Of a stretch of DNA of 64,000 nucleotides, positions 10,076 through 18,370 are shown one piece after another. The position numbers and the translations under genes were made by a program. The stretch comes from Flavobacterium sp. Root935 (GTDB lineage Bacteria; Bacteroidota; Bacteroidia; Flavobacteriales; Flavobacteriaceae): positions 1,428,987 to 1,492,986 of the forward strand of contig NZ_LMJL01000012.1 of assembly GCF_001429295.1 (NCBI RefSeq). The letters run 5' to 3'. Position 1 is the stretch's first letter. Each line of letters starts with the position of its first letter. The notes beneath the pieces are model-generated. The model did no database searches, was not told the origin of the DNA, and was given only the letters and a program-made list of their open reading frames with translations.

Positions 10076-10315
10076 ATGGAAAATAAAAACTCAAAAAGCG
10101 GAAATGCAAAAAATACGGAGATTTGCAAAGACTGCGAAGCCCTGGTAGGAAAAAAAAGATATACTCCTCCTCACAGAAATTTAAAAAAAAAAGAAATAAG
10201 AGAAGTGAATTCGATTTTTGGCAATGTGGATGAGCACTATTATGAATGTAATTCTTGCTCCACTACATGGTTGCACGAAACAGGCAGTTATGGTGAGGGG
10301 TGGATATTGAACTAA
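10076..10315 (+). CDS. Small zinc-ribbon-like hypothetical protein
   Basis: This 79-residue protein is counted from the ATG at 10076; the TTG one codon earlier is a less likely start. Two CxxC-type knuckles are visible, CKDC near the N-terminus and CNSC in the second half, spaced like a zinc ribbon. Between them lies a lysine-rich basic stretch. I do not recognise the family. It sits alone between the AAA_13 ATPase and the first dispersed repeat, so it could belong to the defence block or be a standalone regulator. The paired cysteines and the clean stop support a real gene. Confidence 0.55.
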   Translation: MENKNSKSGNAKNTEICKDCEALVGKKRYTPPHRNLKKKEIREVNSIFGNVDEHYYECNSCSTTWLHETGSYGEGWILN

Positions 10316-10404
10316 AAAAGAGAAAAATGAATCTGGGGTTCATACTTTATTTCACACAATTAGTTAAGGTCAAATTAACTTCTTTTCCTCAATTTTTAAT
10401 TATC

Positions 10405-10488
10405 GTGGCAAAATCGTGGCACATTGTATTTTTGAAAACCACAAATACAACAAAATAAAGTCGTGAGAAGTTCATTCAAAACTTTTAG
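10405..10488 (+). repeat. Dispersed ~80-bp intergenic repeat, copy 1 (type A, diverged)
   Basis: It starts with GTGGCA at 10405-10410, five bases, and GTGGCA at 10416-10421. An A-rich core follows, then a diverged tail (GTTCATTCAAAACTTTTAG) in the position where other copies end in GTTCGAAACT. It lies 50 bp upstream of the SEC-C gene and is the leftmost copy in the window. Confidence 0.7.
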
Positions 10489-10538
10489 AGCAACATCATT
10501 TTTTATTGTAAATTTATGAGCTAACAAATACAATCATA

Positions 10539-13500
10539 ATGAAGATTGGAAGAAATGATTTATGTCCATGTGGAAGTGGTCAAAAATATAAAAAGTGTTG
10601 TATAAATTCAAATTCGACATCTTCGACAGATACTTTTCAAAACTACCTCAAAACACACGATGCTTCTGAATTATTGAAAATGATTTCTTTAATTCAGTTA
10701 ATACCAATAAACCAATCCAAGCTAATCCGTCTGGAAAGCATTCAAGATTTAATTTGCTCAAACTTTGAAAAAGGTGGTCAAGAAATAGATTACAATTCTG
10801 TTAAGCGGTTAATTGGCAAAGACTATGCCCATGATTATAGAGAAGACCCTGCCGAATCATGTGGGACGGAAAATTTTATGTTTTTCAATGGCAACAATAT
10901 CGTATTTCCTGGAATAGCTAAAGATAGTACACAAATTAACCAGTTGCTCTTTAATTCGATTTTTGTCTGGGAAACTGATTTATCTGAAGAATTGAAAATA
11001 ACAATTCGTGAGGGAGTATATTTTATGCTGTATATTCACAATATGATTGCTGAGCGAATGGGTCTTAAAAGATATCTATTTGAAGATGATTGGAGAGGTG
11101 AAATTTATTTTCCAGAAAGTAGCTTCATTAATAGTCATAAAGGCTTGTTTGAGTTTACAAGAGGAGACATTGAGGAAATTTATAAAAGACTGCATATTGA
11201 GGAAGATGTCATACAGCATTTTGTAACCACCCAACAGGAACTGATTAAAAACAAAGGGGAAGATATAGTATTAGTAAAAAAGCCCTTTTTAAGGTATGAA
11301 GATAAATTTTATTTAGCATTGCCTTCTGCACAAATGTACAGTCTAAACCTTTTTATTAGAAAGCAGATAGAATTGAAAGACCAGATTGAAGTTTTAAATT
11401 CATGCTATGAAAAAATGGTTTTAAACGAGTCCCATAAATATCTCAATATTATGTGGGAAAGTGTTGATTTGGGTTTACAATTGAAAAACTATGAATCATT
11501 ATGGCAGATGGATTCCAACAAATATGCCTACGTAAGATTTATTTCGGAACATCAAGATAATGACATAAAAGAAAGGGCAGATTCAACTATTGCTTTAGCT
11601 AAAAAGAACATCAATTACGAAGAAACCGAATTTCTTTCTGTAACTATATTCGCCGGTTACGAACTAGATGAATTCCATTCTTATCCTATAGAATATTTAA
11701 AAGAAACCAAATATCAAATTGCACTTAGCTTTTTTGATCTTGAGCGTATTTTCAATCATTGGAAACCAGATGAATTAACTTTATGGAAATATGCCAAAGC
11801 AGAAGAAAGAGCGGACAAAGCTAAATTAAAAATGATGCCTATGTTCTCTATATTAACATATTTTCAATGGTATAAAAGAAATCATGACTCTTTTTTTCCG
11901 ACAGATGATGCACCTCCAAGTATGGTGTGTTTTGATTTTAGTACTCAAGCGGAAATAATTGCCGAATCTGCACAAAAAAACGATAAGCATTTTGTAATGC
12001 AAGTTGAAAATAAAATCGGAGATAATTCAGAAGCTAAAGTTAGGCATCTGCCAGTCATCAAAACGAAAGATTACGCGCCAATTTATGTGTCTGAAGAAAT
12101 ATTCAGCAGAAAATTACGCAAAGTTTTAGAAGCTTACAGTTTTCCGATTTGGTTTAGCCATGATGAGAGTGTTGGTACAGTAGGCAGCAATTTTATAGAA
12201 TCTATGATTTATTGGCTGAATGAATTTGCACATACTTTAAGTTCATATCTGACAAATCTAGGCAATCTTCCAATTGAATTTATATTGTCATTTGATGAAC
12301 GTTTAAAATCTTTTCTAACATCAGGTATTGAGATTGAAAAGGGCGTAAAAATTAATATAAAATTTGAAGTTGATACGTACTTGAGAAAAATAAAACTAAA
12401 AATTCCTATTGAAATATTTTCCGCTTTACATCGAAAGGATAACCATGGAGAACGAATTTTAATGGATACTATCTTAAAATCATTCACTGTTTTACAGCGC
12501 CGTTATGGACTAATAGAATTTAGTCAAGAAGAAAGAGAGACATTCTTAGCTTCTCAAATGCCTCTCAGCAGTAAAAAAATGCTGCTGACTTCTCATAAAG
12601 CAAATGATTACAAAAGATTTGATAGATTTATTCCTAAACCAAGATATATACAAGATGCTGACGTCTCGGTGGTGCTTGAGAGTCAAATTAAATGGATGAA
12701 TCTTTCATATCAGGTTCCTGAAAAAATTAACGATATCAATAAGGTTCCCTTCTTAAGTGAATTGATAAATACATTAACTTCTAAGTTAAAAGAATGTCTA
12801 AATAATTATAATGCAAAAGAACTTCTTATCGATTTAATGTTAAGACATGAAGCCATTATCCAAAGCTCTAGCAACTGGGATTTAGATTTGCCGGCGAGAA
12901 TCAAATGCTTTGAAAAGTATCAAGATGTTATTAAGGAATATAGTGAAGATTACAGCAATGTTGTAAAAGCTTCACATTCTTTAAGAAGTTTAATAGAATA
13001 TGTCGTAGCGGAATGTCCTGCAGGAACCAAAAAAGTAAATATTGATGATGTTGATTTTTTATTAGCTTTAATTAATGAGATCATCTTTTACGGAACTACA
13101 AAAGATAGTATAGTCTTGGGAATAGATAATCCCGACATGGGATTGTTATCATCAGGGCGGTTAGGGATGAATCACGATTTTCACGACACAATTTTGGCAG
13201 GTTATAAAGAATCAATAATTTTAGATGAGATTCAAGGTGTTAATGAAGATTTCGATAGTCATTTTCAAACCGATGAACAAAATTCCGAAATTGATATAGA
13301 AAAAGAAGCTTATTACGACAAAATTACAAATGCGTTTGAAAAAGATTTAGGAATAGATTTTTATCAAATTGGCATGATTGCCGAGTTCTTGGCAAATTAT
13401 TGCTATTCGAATGAAAATTCTTGGTGGTATTGCACCGAAAATAAATTCATAGATTTAATATCGTCGAACTCAAACCTATCAAAAGCAGAAATAATAGCAT

Positions 13501-14231
13501 TTCTATCTTTCATCCAATTAGAATCTAGAGGTAAAATAGAAAATGTGCCGGAAGGATTTCATGCTAAAGAAACATGGATTTGGCGATTTAATAGAAAACT
13601 CTCATACATCCGGAGACCCATAATACGATTAAAACAAGGAGATTCGGAGGTCCTTATGTGGAGCGCAAGACACTTGATAATGGCTTCAGATAACTTAAAG
13701 GCAATTTTTTATAATGGAACGTTAAAGGTTGATGAAATTAAAAACCCAAATATAACCGCACTTATAAATGAGCGATTAAATATAAAATCAAATGAATTTA
13801 GAAATAAAGTTTTAAATTGGTTTAAAAATACCTCACTGCAAGTTATCGAAAACGAAATTAGAATAAGAAAAAGTGTTTTCCCTAATGCTGATAGAGACTA
13901 TGGAGACATTGATATTTTAGTTGTAGATAGCTCAAAAAAAATAGTTTATTTAATTGAATGTAAAAATACCAAGCAGGCCAAAGTTATGTATGATTTTCAT
14001 TTTGATTCAAAGAACTATTTTGAAAAGCAATTACCAAAACATATTAAAAGAGGGGAATTTATATCTAATAATTTAGAACAACTTTCTGGGAAAATAAATA
14101 TCGATTTAAAAGACTTTACTGTTTCTCCAATTGTAATTTCATCATATCAATTGCCGGTAAAATATTTCCATGATTTAGAAATTCCCATTTATTCATTTCA
14201 AGAAATTAAACGTGAAGGCCTTTTTGTTTAG
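10539..14231 (+). CDS. Giant SEC-C protein with C-terminal nuclease-like motif, putative defence factor
   Basis: This 1,230-residue protein starts with a SEC-C zinc knuckle: C9-x-C11 and C20-C21 in the LCPCGSGQKYKKCC context. About 1,080 residues of unrecognised, mostly helical sequence follow. The C-terminus carries a PD-(D/E)XK-like motif: D1123/D1125 in GDIDILVVD, then E1140-C-K1142 in YLIECKNT, the usual spacing for this nuclease fold. SEC-C motifs serve as nucleic-acid or protein adaptors elsewhere, notably in SecA. I infer that a large sensor is coupled to DNA cleavage, but no named system matches. The gene stands alone, with dispersed repeats on both sides (10405 and 14277), as a single-gene module. 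Its codon use is AT-rich like its neighbours. Confidence 0.7.
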   Translation: MKIGRNDLCPCGSGQKYKKCCINSNSTSSTDTFQNYLKTHDASELLKMISLIQLIPINQSKLIRLESIQDLICSNFEKGGQEIDYNSVKRLIGKDYAHDYREDPAESCGTENFMFFNGNNIVFPGIAKDSTQINQLLFNSIFVWETDLSEELKITIREGVYFMLYIHNMIAERMGLKRYLFEDDWRGEIYFPESSFINSHKGLFEFTRGDIEEIYKRLHIEEDVIQHFVTTQQELIKNKGEDIVLVKKPFLRYEDKFYLALPSAQMYSLNLFIRKQIELKDQIEVLNSCYEKMVLNESHKYLNIMWESVDLGLQLKNYESLWQMDSNKYAYVRFISEHQDNDIKERADSTIALAKKNINYEETEFLSVTIFAGYELDEFHSYPIEYLKETKYQIALSFFDLERIFNHWKPDELTLWKYAKAEERADKAKLKMMPMFSILTYFQWYKRNHDSFFPTDDAPPSMVCFDFSTQAEIIAESAQKNDKHFVMQVENKIGDNSEAKVRHLPVIKTKDYAPIYVSEEIFSRKLRKVLEAYSFPIWFSHDESVGTVGSNFIESMIYWLNEFAHTLSSYLTNLGNLPIEFILSFDERLKSFLTSGIEIEKGVKINIKFEVDTYLRKIKLKIPIEIFSALHRKDNHGERILMDTILKSFTVLQRRYGLIEFSQEERETFLASQMPLSSKKMLLTSHKANDYKRFDRFIPKPRYIQDADVSVVLESQIKWMNLSYQVPEKINDINKVPFLSELINTLTSKLKECLNNYNAKELLIDLMLRHEAIIQSSSNWDLDLPARIKCFEKYQDVIKEYSEDYSNVVKASHSLRSLIEYVVAECPAGTKKVNIDDVDFLLALINEIIFYGTTKDSIVLGIDNPDMGLLSSGRLGMNHDFHDTILAGYKESIILDEIQGVNEDFDSHFQTDEQNSEIDIEKEAYYDKITNAFEKDLGIDFYQIGMIAEFLANYCYSNENSWWYCTENKFIDLISSNSNLSKAEIIAFLSFIQLESRGKIENVPEGFHAKETWIWRFNRKLSYIRRPIIRLKQGDSEVLMWSARHLIMASDNLKAIFYNGTLKVDEIKNPNITALINERLNIKSNEFRNKVLNWFKNTSLQVIENEIRIRKSVFPNADRDYGDIDILVVDSSKKIVYLIECKNTKQAKVMYDFHFDSKNYFEKQLPKHIKRGEFISNNLEQLSGKINIDLKDFTVSPIVISSYQLPVKYFHDLEIPIYSFQEIKREGLFV

Positions 14232-14276
14232 CAAAAGGACATGAGGATAGAAATGTGACATTTTTTTTTGATTTTC

Positions 14277-14357
14277 ATGACAGAATCGAGACAGATTGTG
14301 TTTTTAAAAAATAGAAAACCTAATAAATCAAGGTCTAACAAGTCTATGTTCGAAACT
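14277..14357 (+). repeat. Dispersed ~80-bp repeat, copy 2 (type A, diverged head)
   Basis: The head reads ATGACA, five bases, then GAGACAG, a diverged form of GTGGCA-N5-GTGGCA. The core matches AAATCAAGGTCTAACAAG and the tail is GTTCGAAACT at 14348-14357. It is followed 57 bp later by a type B copy. Confidence 0.65.
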
Positions 14358-14413
14358 CTATGAAAACATATTTTGGAATATATAATTTTGGATTAATAAA
14401 TAATCTGAACTTG

Positions 14414-14492
14414 GGTGCAGACTCGGTGCATTCATTTTCAACTGACAGATAAAACACTGTAATAAAACTATTTAGAAACTTAAGTTCGAAAC
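14414..14492 (+). repeat. Dispersed ~80-bp repeat, copy 3 (type B)
   Basis: The head is GGTGCA (14414-14419), five bases, GGTGCA (14425-14430), with the same 11-bp period as type A. The tail is TTAAGTTCGAAACATTACTA. The closest relative is the copy at 31459-31538, which also follows a type A copy by a similar distance. Confidence 0.7.
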
Positions 14493-14806
14493 ATTACTAT
14501 ACCAAATAAGCTCATCGGATTTGCTGCGCATTTTGGTGTCTACCCGGGGCAAAAAGCACAACGTAAACGATTTACCTTACTTCTAAAAAGTGTTTTGCAC
14601 AATTAAGAATGTTATGTATTATAAAGTCAAAAAAACAATCTGAGTGAGAACCTAAGAATTTCACAACAAAACATTAATTATCAAATAGTTAAAACACAAA
14701 AAACACGTACTAATACTTGGTCAATTTTCATTACTTATTTTTAATTTCACCCTGTAAATTTCCCGATAGCTTTTATTTTAAACTTGATTAACTAAATACA
14801 AATCAT

Positions 14807-14902
14807 ATGCAAAATGCAATAGCTTTCTCTAACAATGATGTAATTACTATCGCGTGGAGCCTGGGTGAAAAACCAACTGGCTGTATTGGGTACAAACAGT
14901 GA
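14807..14902 (+). pseudogene. Remnant of a phospholipase D-like protein N-terminus
   Basis: A 31-codon reading frame begins with ATG at 14807 and contains AIAFSNNDVITIAWSLG and a nearby GCIGY. I recognise this as the start of a family of bacterial proteins annotated as phospholipase D-like, which open with an AIA-NNDV-IAWS pattern. The frame stops at 14900-14902 and I see no continuation in any frame. This looks like the stub of a gene deleted at a module boundary. The family match is from memory. Confidence 0.45.
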
Positions 14903-14963
14903 ATAAACCTTCAATAACAGTACAAAGTCCATCAAAACATCTGTGATTTTTAAGAGTATACCT

Positions 14964-15027
14964 AGCGTCCTTTTCTGTATTTGTAAGGTCTTCTATTTTT
15001 TCACAAAACAGCAAAAGAAAAGACGCT
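14964..15027 (-). terminator. Long imperfect hairpin downstream of the HEPN-like gene
   Basis: AGCGTCCTTTTCT at 14964-14976 pairs with AGAAAAGACGCT ending at 15027, with a loop of roughly 38 bases. It lies 15 bp past the stop of the minus-strand HEPN-like gene, where a terminator is expected. The loop is unusually long. Confidence 0.4.
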
Positions 15028-15041
15028 AAAAAAAATTCTGA

Positions 15042-15740
15042 CTAAATTTCACTATTACTGCTGTTTATTTTTATGTTCTCAGAGAGTTCAAAGAGTTTGA
15101 TTCTAAAATCGGCCATCTTTGTCTCAAGCTGCTCAAGGTCTGGACTGCTTAATGCATCCACTTCAAGACACTGCGTTGAAAAAATAAACCATTTATCCAA
15201 GAGCATGATAAAGTCTGCTGTAAGTCGCAGTGACTGAGCAGCATCAACTTCCCGTAGTGTATCATAATATTTTTTAAAATCCTTGTCAATGTGGGCTGTG
15301 CAGTTCCTGATTGCATTGGTATTGGCAGTTTCAGCTTTTTTTCTGAATGCTTTCAGTTCAATCTGCAAATCAGCAAATTCCGTGGAAAGCATAGATGATC
15401 TAAGGGATATTTCACGAAGTTTCTTATTATGTGCGGTGTAGGTTTTCAATACTTCATGTATTGTAAGATGTGCTTGTTTTATAAAATATAGTTTTTCCCA
15501 TTCAAATCCGGCATTCAATAGATTTTTTAAAATGATGGCCAGCTCCTGTTTTGCAATGGTTATAAGTGAATTGAATTGCAGTACCTGAGCTGTTTCTTGC
15601 ATTATCGGACCATCATTTAACCGAGAAGATACTCCGTCAACCTCTTCACATATATCGGTCATTCCCCGCAGGTATACCAAGTGGATCTGCGTCTGGGTAA
15701 TTGTTATTTTGGTGTAATTCAAAAGGTCGTTATTTTCCAT
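15042..15740 (-). CDS. HEPN-like helical protein, partner of divergent nuclease gene
   Basis: This 232-residue protein is predicted nearly all alpha-helical with no signal peptide. Residues 145-150 read RNCTAH, an R-x4-H motif preceded by helix and followed by an acidic/basic helix, as in HEPN ribonuclease or nucleotide-modifying folds. Many unrelated proteins can contain this short motif, so the HEPN call is tentative. The gene is divergent from the 507-residue nuclease-like gene with 190 bp between starts. Both lie between dispersed repeats, which suggests a two-gene module. A TAATTTTG promoter box lies 20 bp upstream of the ATG. If HEPN is right, it may act as a toxin or RNase effector. 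Confidence 0.55.
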   Translation of the reverse strand: MENNDLLNYTKITITQTQIHLVYLRGMTDICEEVDGVSSRLNDGPIMQETAQVLQFNSLITIAKQELAIILKNLLNAGFEWEKLYFIKQAHLTIHEVLKTYTAHNKKLREISLRSSMLSTEFADLQIELKAFRKKAETANTNAIRNCTAHIDKDFKKYYDTLREVDAAQSLRLTADFIMLLDKWFIFSTQCLEVDALSSPDLEQLETKMADFRIKLFELSENIKINSSNSEI

Positions 15741-15760
15741 ATTATAGTTTTTTAAACCTG

Positions 15761-15768
15761 CAAAATTA
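15761..15768 (-). promoter_or_regulatory. -7 promoter element TAATTTTG for the HEPN-like gene
   Basis: On the minus strand TAATTTTG matches TAnnTTTG and lies 20 bp upstream of the ATG at 15740. No convincing -33 TTG is found. It implies a very short leader. Confidence 0.45.
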
Positions 15769-15930
15769 AGAAATTGCTCTTATAGGAATATTGCTGGGTT
15801 CACTGCTTTTTTTATTGGTCTGTTTTATTGGAAAATTGCAAGATTTAAAAGGCAGAAAATTTTTAACTTATTTTTTAAAACTTTTCTATTAGTTTAGCGT
15901 ATCATATACTGTAAACTCAATAAAAAATAT

Positions 15931-17454
15931 ATGCACATACCCCAAAGAAAACTCTCAGGAGAAGAACTGAAAGAATTTTTAACCGATGCGTCAGATTATT
16001 CAATGAATGCCATTAAGGATTATTTCAGCAGATATGAACCTGAATCGCTTTATTATCACTGGAGACTTTTAATCCGTTCTATGGATGAGTTTATAAATCT
16101 TGTCTGGGAGATAGAAGACCAACAGACAGTGCAGGATTTTTTGAGTCTTTCATTTAACTTTTTAGATCAAGATGAAACGGATAGATTTATTAAAGTATAC
16201 TCAGAAGTTCTCAAACAGTTTGGATTGGAAACTGCTGAGCGATTTTTAAATTTTGCCCGAATGAATTTTACTATAACGGTTAAATATGAGCAAAAAGGAA
16301 TTAATGATCAAATGGATTATAATGTAGCTGGCGTAAGTTCCGCTCTAATGTATTACCAGTCCAGAAGAAAATTTTATGTCACTCTTTTGGACCTTATCCC
16401 TTTGTGGGCGAAAGGCACCGTCAAAATTGAGTATAAAGCTGTCTTCAGCCATTTCCATTACTGGATCGAAAATTGTCTTCAGACTTGGACAACCCTTTAT
16501 TACGATACTGTTTTAAGTGCTATTTACAATAACTTTTCAATTGATTTCAGTGTCCAGCCCCCATTAAAAAGCCATAATTATAAAAATCTGGAAGGATTTT
16601 TCCTTGAACCTCAGATAATGAACATGGTCGATGTTCTCACATACAGACCCCACCAGGTGCACAGCGTAGCACCGCCACAGATGAGCGGATCTAAAGTTTT
16701 TTCATTTTCAGAGGTCGAAAGCTATATACAGTCAATTCCAGTAACGTATCAGAGGTATGCGGCAAGCGATATGACGGAGTATATTGAACTGAAATTCCTT
16801 GTCCGAGAATTAAGAGAATTCTGTGCCGATGACTTTAATATCTGTGTTCCTAAAGACCGTTTTGACCATGAAATAGAAATTTATATAAAAAAAATCAAAA
16901 TGTCTGCTGAGTCAGATGATTACATCTTTGTATCAAATTTTGCACCGCTTTTCCAATTGGTTGGGAATGTATATTATACAACTGTCGTCCTGCTGAACAG
17001 GTTTATCACCGACCGCATCCAGCAGGCGCTGAATAGGAACAAGTCTTTCCAGATTCATTCGGGGTTTGTTTTCGAAGCTAAGATCAGGGAGATTTTAAAT
17101 AAAAAAGGGTTTAAAGTCACGGACATCACCAGAATTAAGCGCAAGGAATTTGACGTTATAACCGTTAAATGCGGTAAAATTTACAACTTTCAGTGCAAAA
17201 ACAACCTGATAGACATCAGCAGGGTGCAACACGATGCAAAGATGACGGTACGGTGGAATAATAAACTTATAAATTATTACAAGAAAGCATACAAAAAAGA
17301 ACTTGGCAGGGAAGATCTGATTACCGAAAAATTAGAACTGGATCAGATTCAGCATTTTGTTGTTTCAAGATATCCCGTTATTACGGATATTGATTACATC
17401 ATAAATTTTAATGAGCTAGCAGAAGTAATTGACAGCTGGGATTTAGCAGAATAG
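15931..17454 (+). CDS. Large protein with C-terminal PD-(D/E)XK (Mrr-like) nuclease motif
   Basis: This 507-residue protein has an unrecognised N-terminal 370 residues, predicted mixed and mostly helical, with no membrane or signal segments. The C-terminus has the pattern of restriction-endonuclease-like folds: E382 in FEAKI, a lysine-rich strand, D408 in EFDVI, and Q421-C-K423 in YNFQCKN. This order and spacing match Mrr-type nucleases with a Q-x-K variant. I infer a DNA-targeting effector. Its divergent partner is the HEPN-like gene, and a strong rho-independent terminator follows at 17497. Repeat copies flank the pair (14414 and 17762). No named family recognised. Confidence 0.65.
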   Translation: MHIPQRKLSGEELKEFLTDASDYSMNAIKDYFSRYEPESLYYHWRLLIRSMDEFINLVWEIEDQQTVQDFLSLSFNFLDQDETDRFIKVYSEVLKQFGLETAERFLNFARMNFTITVKYEQKGINDQMDYNVAGVSSALMYYQSRRKFYVTLLDLIPLWAKGTVKIEYKAVFSHFHYWIENCLQTWTTLYYDTVLSAIYNNFSIDFSVQPPLKSHNYKNLEGFFLEPQIMNMVDVLTYRPHQVHSVAPPQMSGSKVFSFSEVESYIQSIPVTYQRYAASDMTEYIELKFLVRELREFCADDFNICVPKDRFDHEIEIYIKKIKMSAESDDYIFVSNFAPLFQLVGNVYYTTVVLLNRFITDRIQQALNRNKSFQIHSGFVFEAKIREILNKKGFKVTDITRIKRKEFDVITVKCGKIYNFQCKNNLIDISRVQHDAKMTVRWNNKLINYYKKAYKKELGREDLITEKLELDQIQHFVVSRYPVITDIDYIINFNELAEVIDSWDLAE

Positions 17455-17496
17455 TTTTTCCTTTTAAATACATTGGGATGCATATGCTCAAAAATA

Positions 17497-17526
17497 AAAA
17501 GACCTGTGTGCTGGCACAGGTCTTTT
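17497..17526 (+). terminator. Rho-independent terminator after the nuclease-like gene
   Basis: GACCTGTG (17501-17508) pairs perfectly with CACAGGTC (17515-17522) around a 6-base loop, flanked by AAAA and TTTT so the stem extends. It lies 43 bp after the stop at 17454. Confidence 0.85.
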
Positions 17527-17761
17527 CTATAACATCTCTCGATCAAAAAACCAATAAAATATTTCCCTCTCGAACTTACTTCTGTAAATTTATAAAATCA
17601 GAAATACTCTTTTAAGAATCTGAAATCTACCCCTTAAAATTGCACTGACGCCATTTACTATGTTGTTTACTTTCGGAGGCAGGAGCAAGTGCATATGAAT
17701 TTCCTTGGAGTTCGAGAACATTACTACATCAAAAAGCTATAAATATCATTAATCTGAGATT

Positions 17762-17842
17762 TGTGGCAGAATCGTGGCATTTGAAATTTTATGAAATAAG
17801 AAATGTAACAAAATCACGTGCTGACAAGTTTAGGTTCGAAAC
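17762..17842 (+). repeat. Dispersed ~80-bp repeat, copy 4 (type A, well conserved)
   Basis: GTGGCA (17762-17767), five bases, GTGGCA (17773-17778), an A-rich core, then GCTGACAAGTTTAGGTTCGAAACT ends the unit. AAGTTT and AAACTT-like arms around AGGTTCG could form a small stem-loop. Confidence 0.75.
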
Positions 17843-18024
17843 TGTATACGAATAAAAAAAACTAACATCTATCTAAATTACGAGGTACACTATTTTTCTA
17901 TGACAGGTCTTAAATAATATATAAAACCTAGTACTTACTGGGGTCAAAGCGGAACCTCTTCCTCCACAACGGATAAAATCTAAATTCATCTTAACGTTAC
18001 TTAAAAATTGTTGTGTAGAGTTTC

Positions 18025-18102
18025 GTGCGACATTCGTGGCACAATACTTTTTATCAAAGTAAAAGTCAGCAAAGTTGGGGTCTGACGATTTTGGGTTCGA
18101 AT
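18025..18102 (+). repeat. Dispersed ~80-bp repeat, copy 5 (type A, diverged)
   Basis: The head is GTGCGA, five bases, GTGGCA (18036-18041). The core includes GGGGTCTGACGATTTT and the tail is GGGTTCGAAT rather than GGTTCGAAAC, the most tRNA T-arm-like of the copies. It lies 183 bp after copy 4. Confidence 0.65.
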
Positions 18103-18214
18103 GGTTATGTGAAAATTTCACAATTCTGACCCCCAGGTTGGTTTATTCCTATTTTATTTTGAAACATTTTAAAGAGAAGAAGAAAAGAAGGCTTTATAAA
18201 GGGATTTTTAAATT

Positions 18215-18242
18215 ATTAAGGGTGTAAAATTACACCCTTAAT
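18215..18242. terminator. Perfect 12-bp inverted repeat
   Basis: ATTAAGGGTGTA (18215-18226) and TACACCCTTAAT (18231-18242) are perfect inverses around AAAT. There is no strong T-run, so it may be an operator or an insulating hairpin ahead of the lipid-module promoter. Confidence 0.5.
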
Positions 18243-18339
18243 TTGGCCAATAATTTTCATTAGCATCAATATATTTCCTGTTTTATTATTTTGTTTCCGC
18301 TTAAATATTGATACCTTTAATTAAGACTTAATGAACTGT

Positions 18340-18347
18340 TATCTTTG
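18340..18347 (+). promoter_or_regulatory. -7 promoter element TATCTTTG of the envelope-lipid module
   Basis: TATCTTTG matches TAnnTTTG and ends 23 bp before the ATG at 18371. It probably drives the PAP2 gene and perhaps the two-component genes behind it. Confidence 0.6.
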
Positions 18348-18370
18348 CAGTAACAAACCAAATCATTTTA

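Larger units (their letters stand above)
14232..15041. other. Repeat-rich spacer with a gene remnant
   Basis: This region of about 810 bp between the SEC-C gene and the HEPN-like gene has no intact gene. It holds a tandem type A and type B copy of the dispersed repeat, a 31-codon remnant resembling the start of a phospholipase D-like protein, and a long imperfect hairpin just downstream of the HEPN-like gene. Confidence 0.6.
17455..18370. other. Repeat-bearing spacer without genes
   Basis: This spacer of about 915 bp carries the terminator at 17497, two type A repeat copies (17762 and 18025), a perfect 12-bp inverted repeat at 18215 and the promoter box at 18340. An 82-codon minus-strand ORF at 17873-18121 lies across the second repeat and has no coding character. 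Confidence 0.55.

Noticed and set aside
17873..18121. 82-codon minus-strand ORF
   Set aside because: It lies across a dispersed repeat copy and has no coding character; the repeat explains the sequence.
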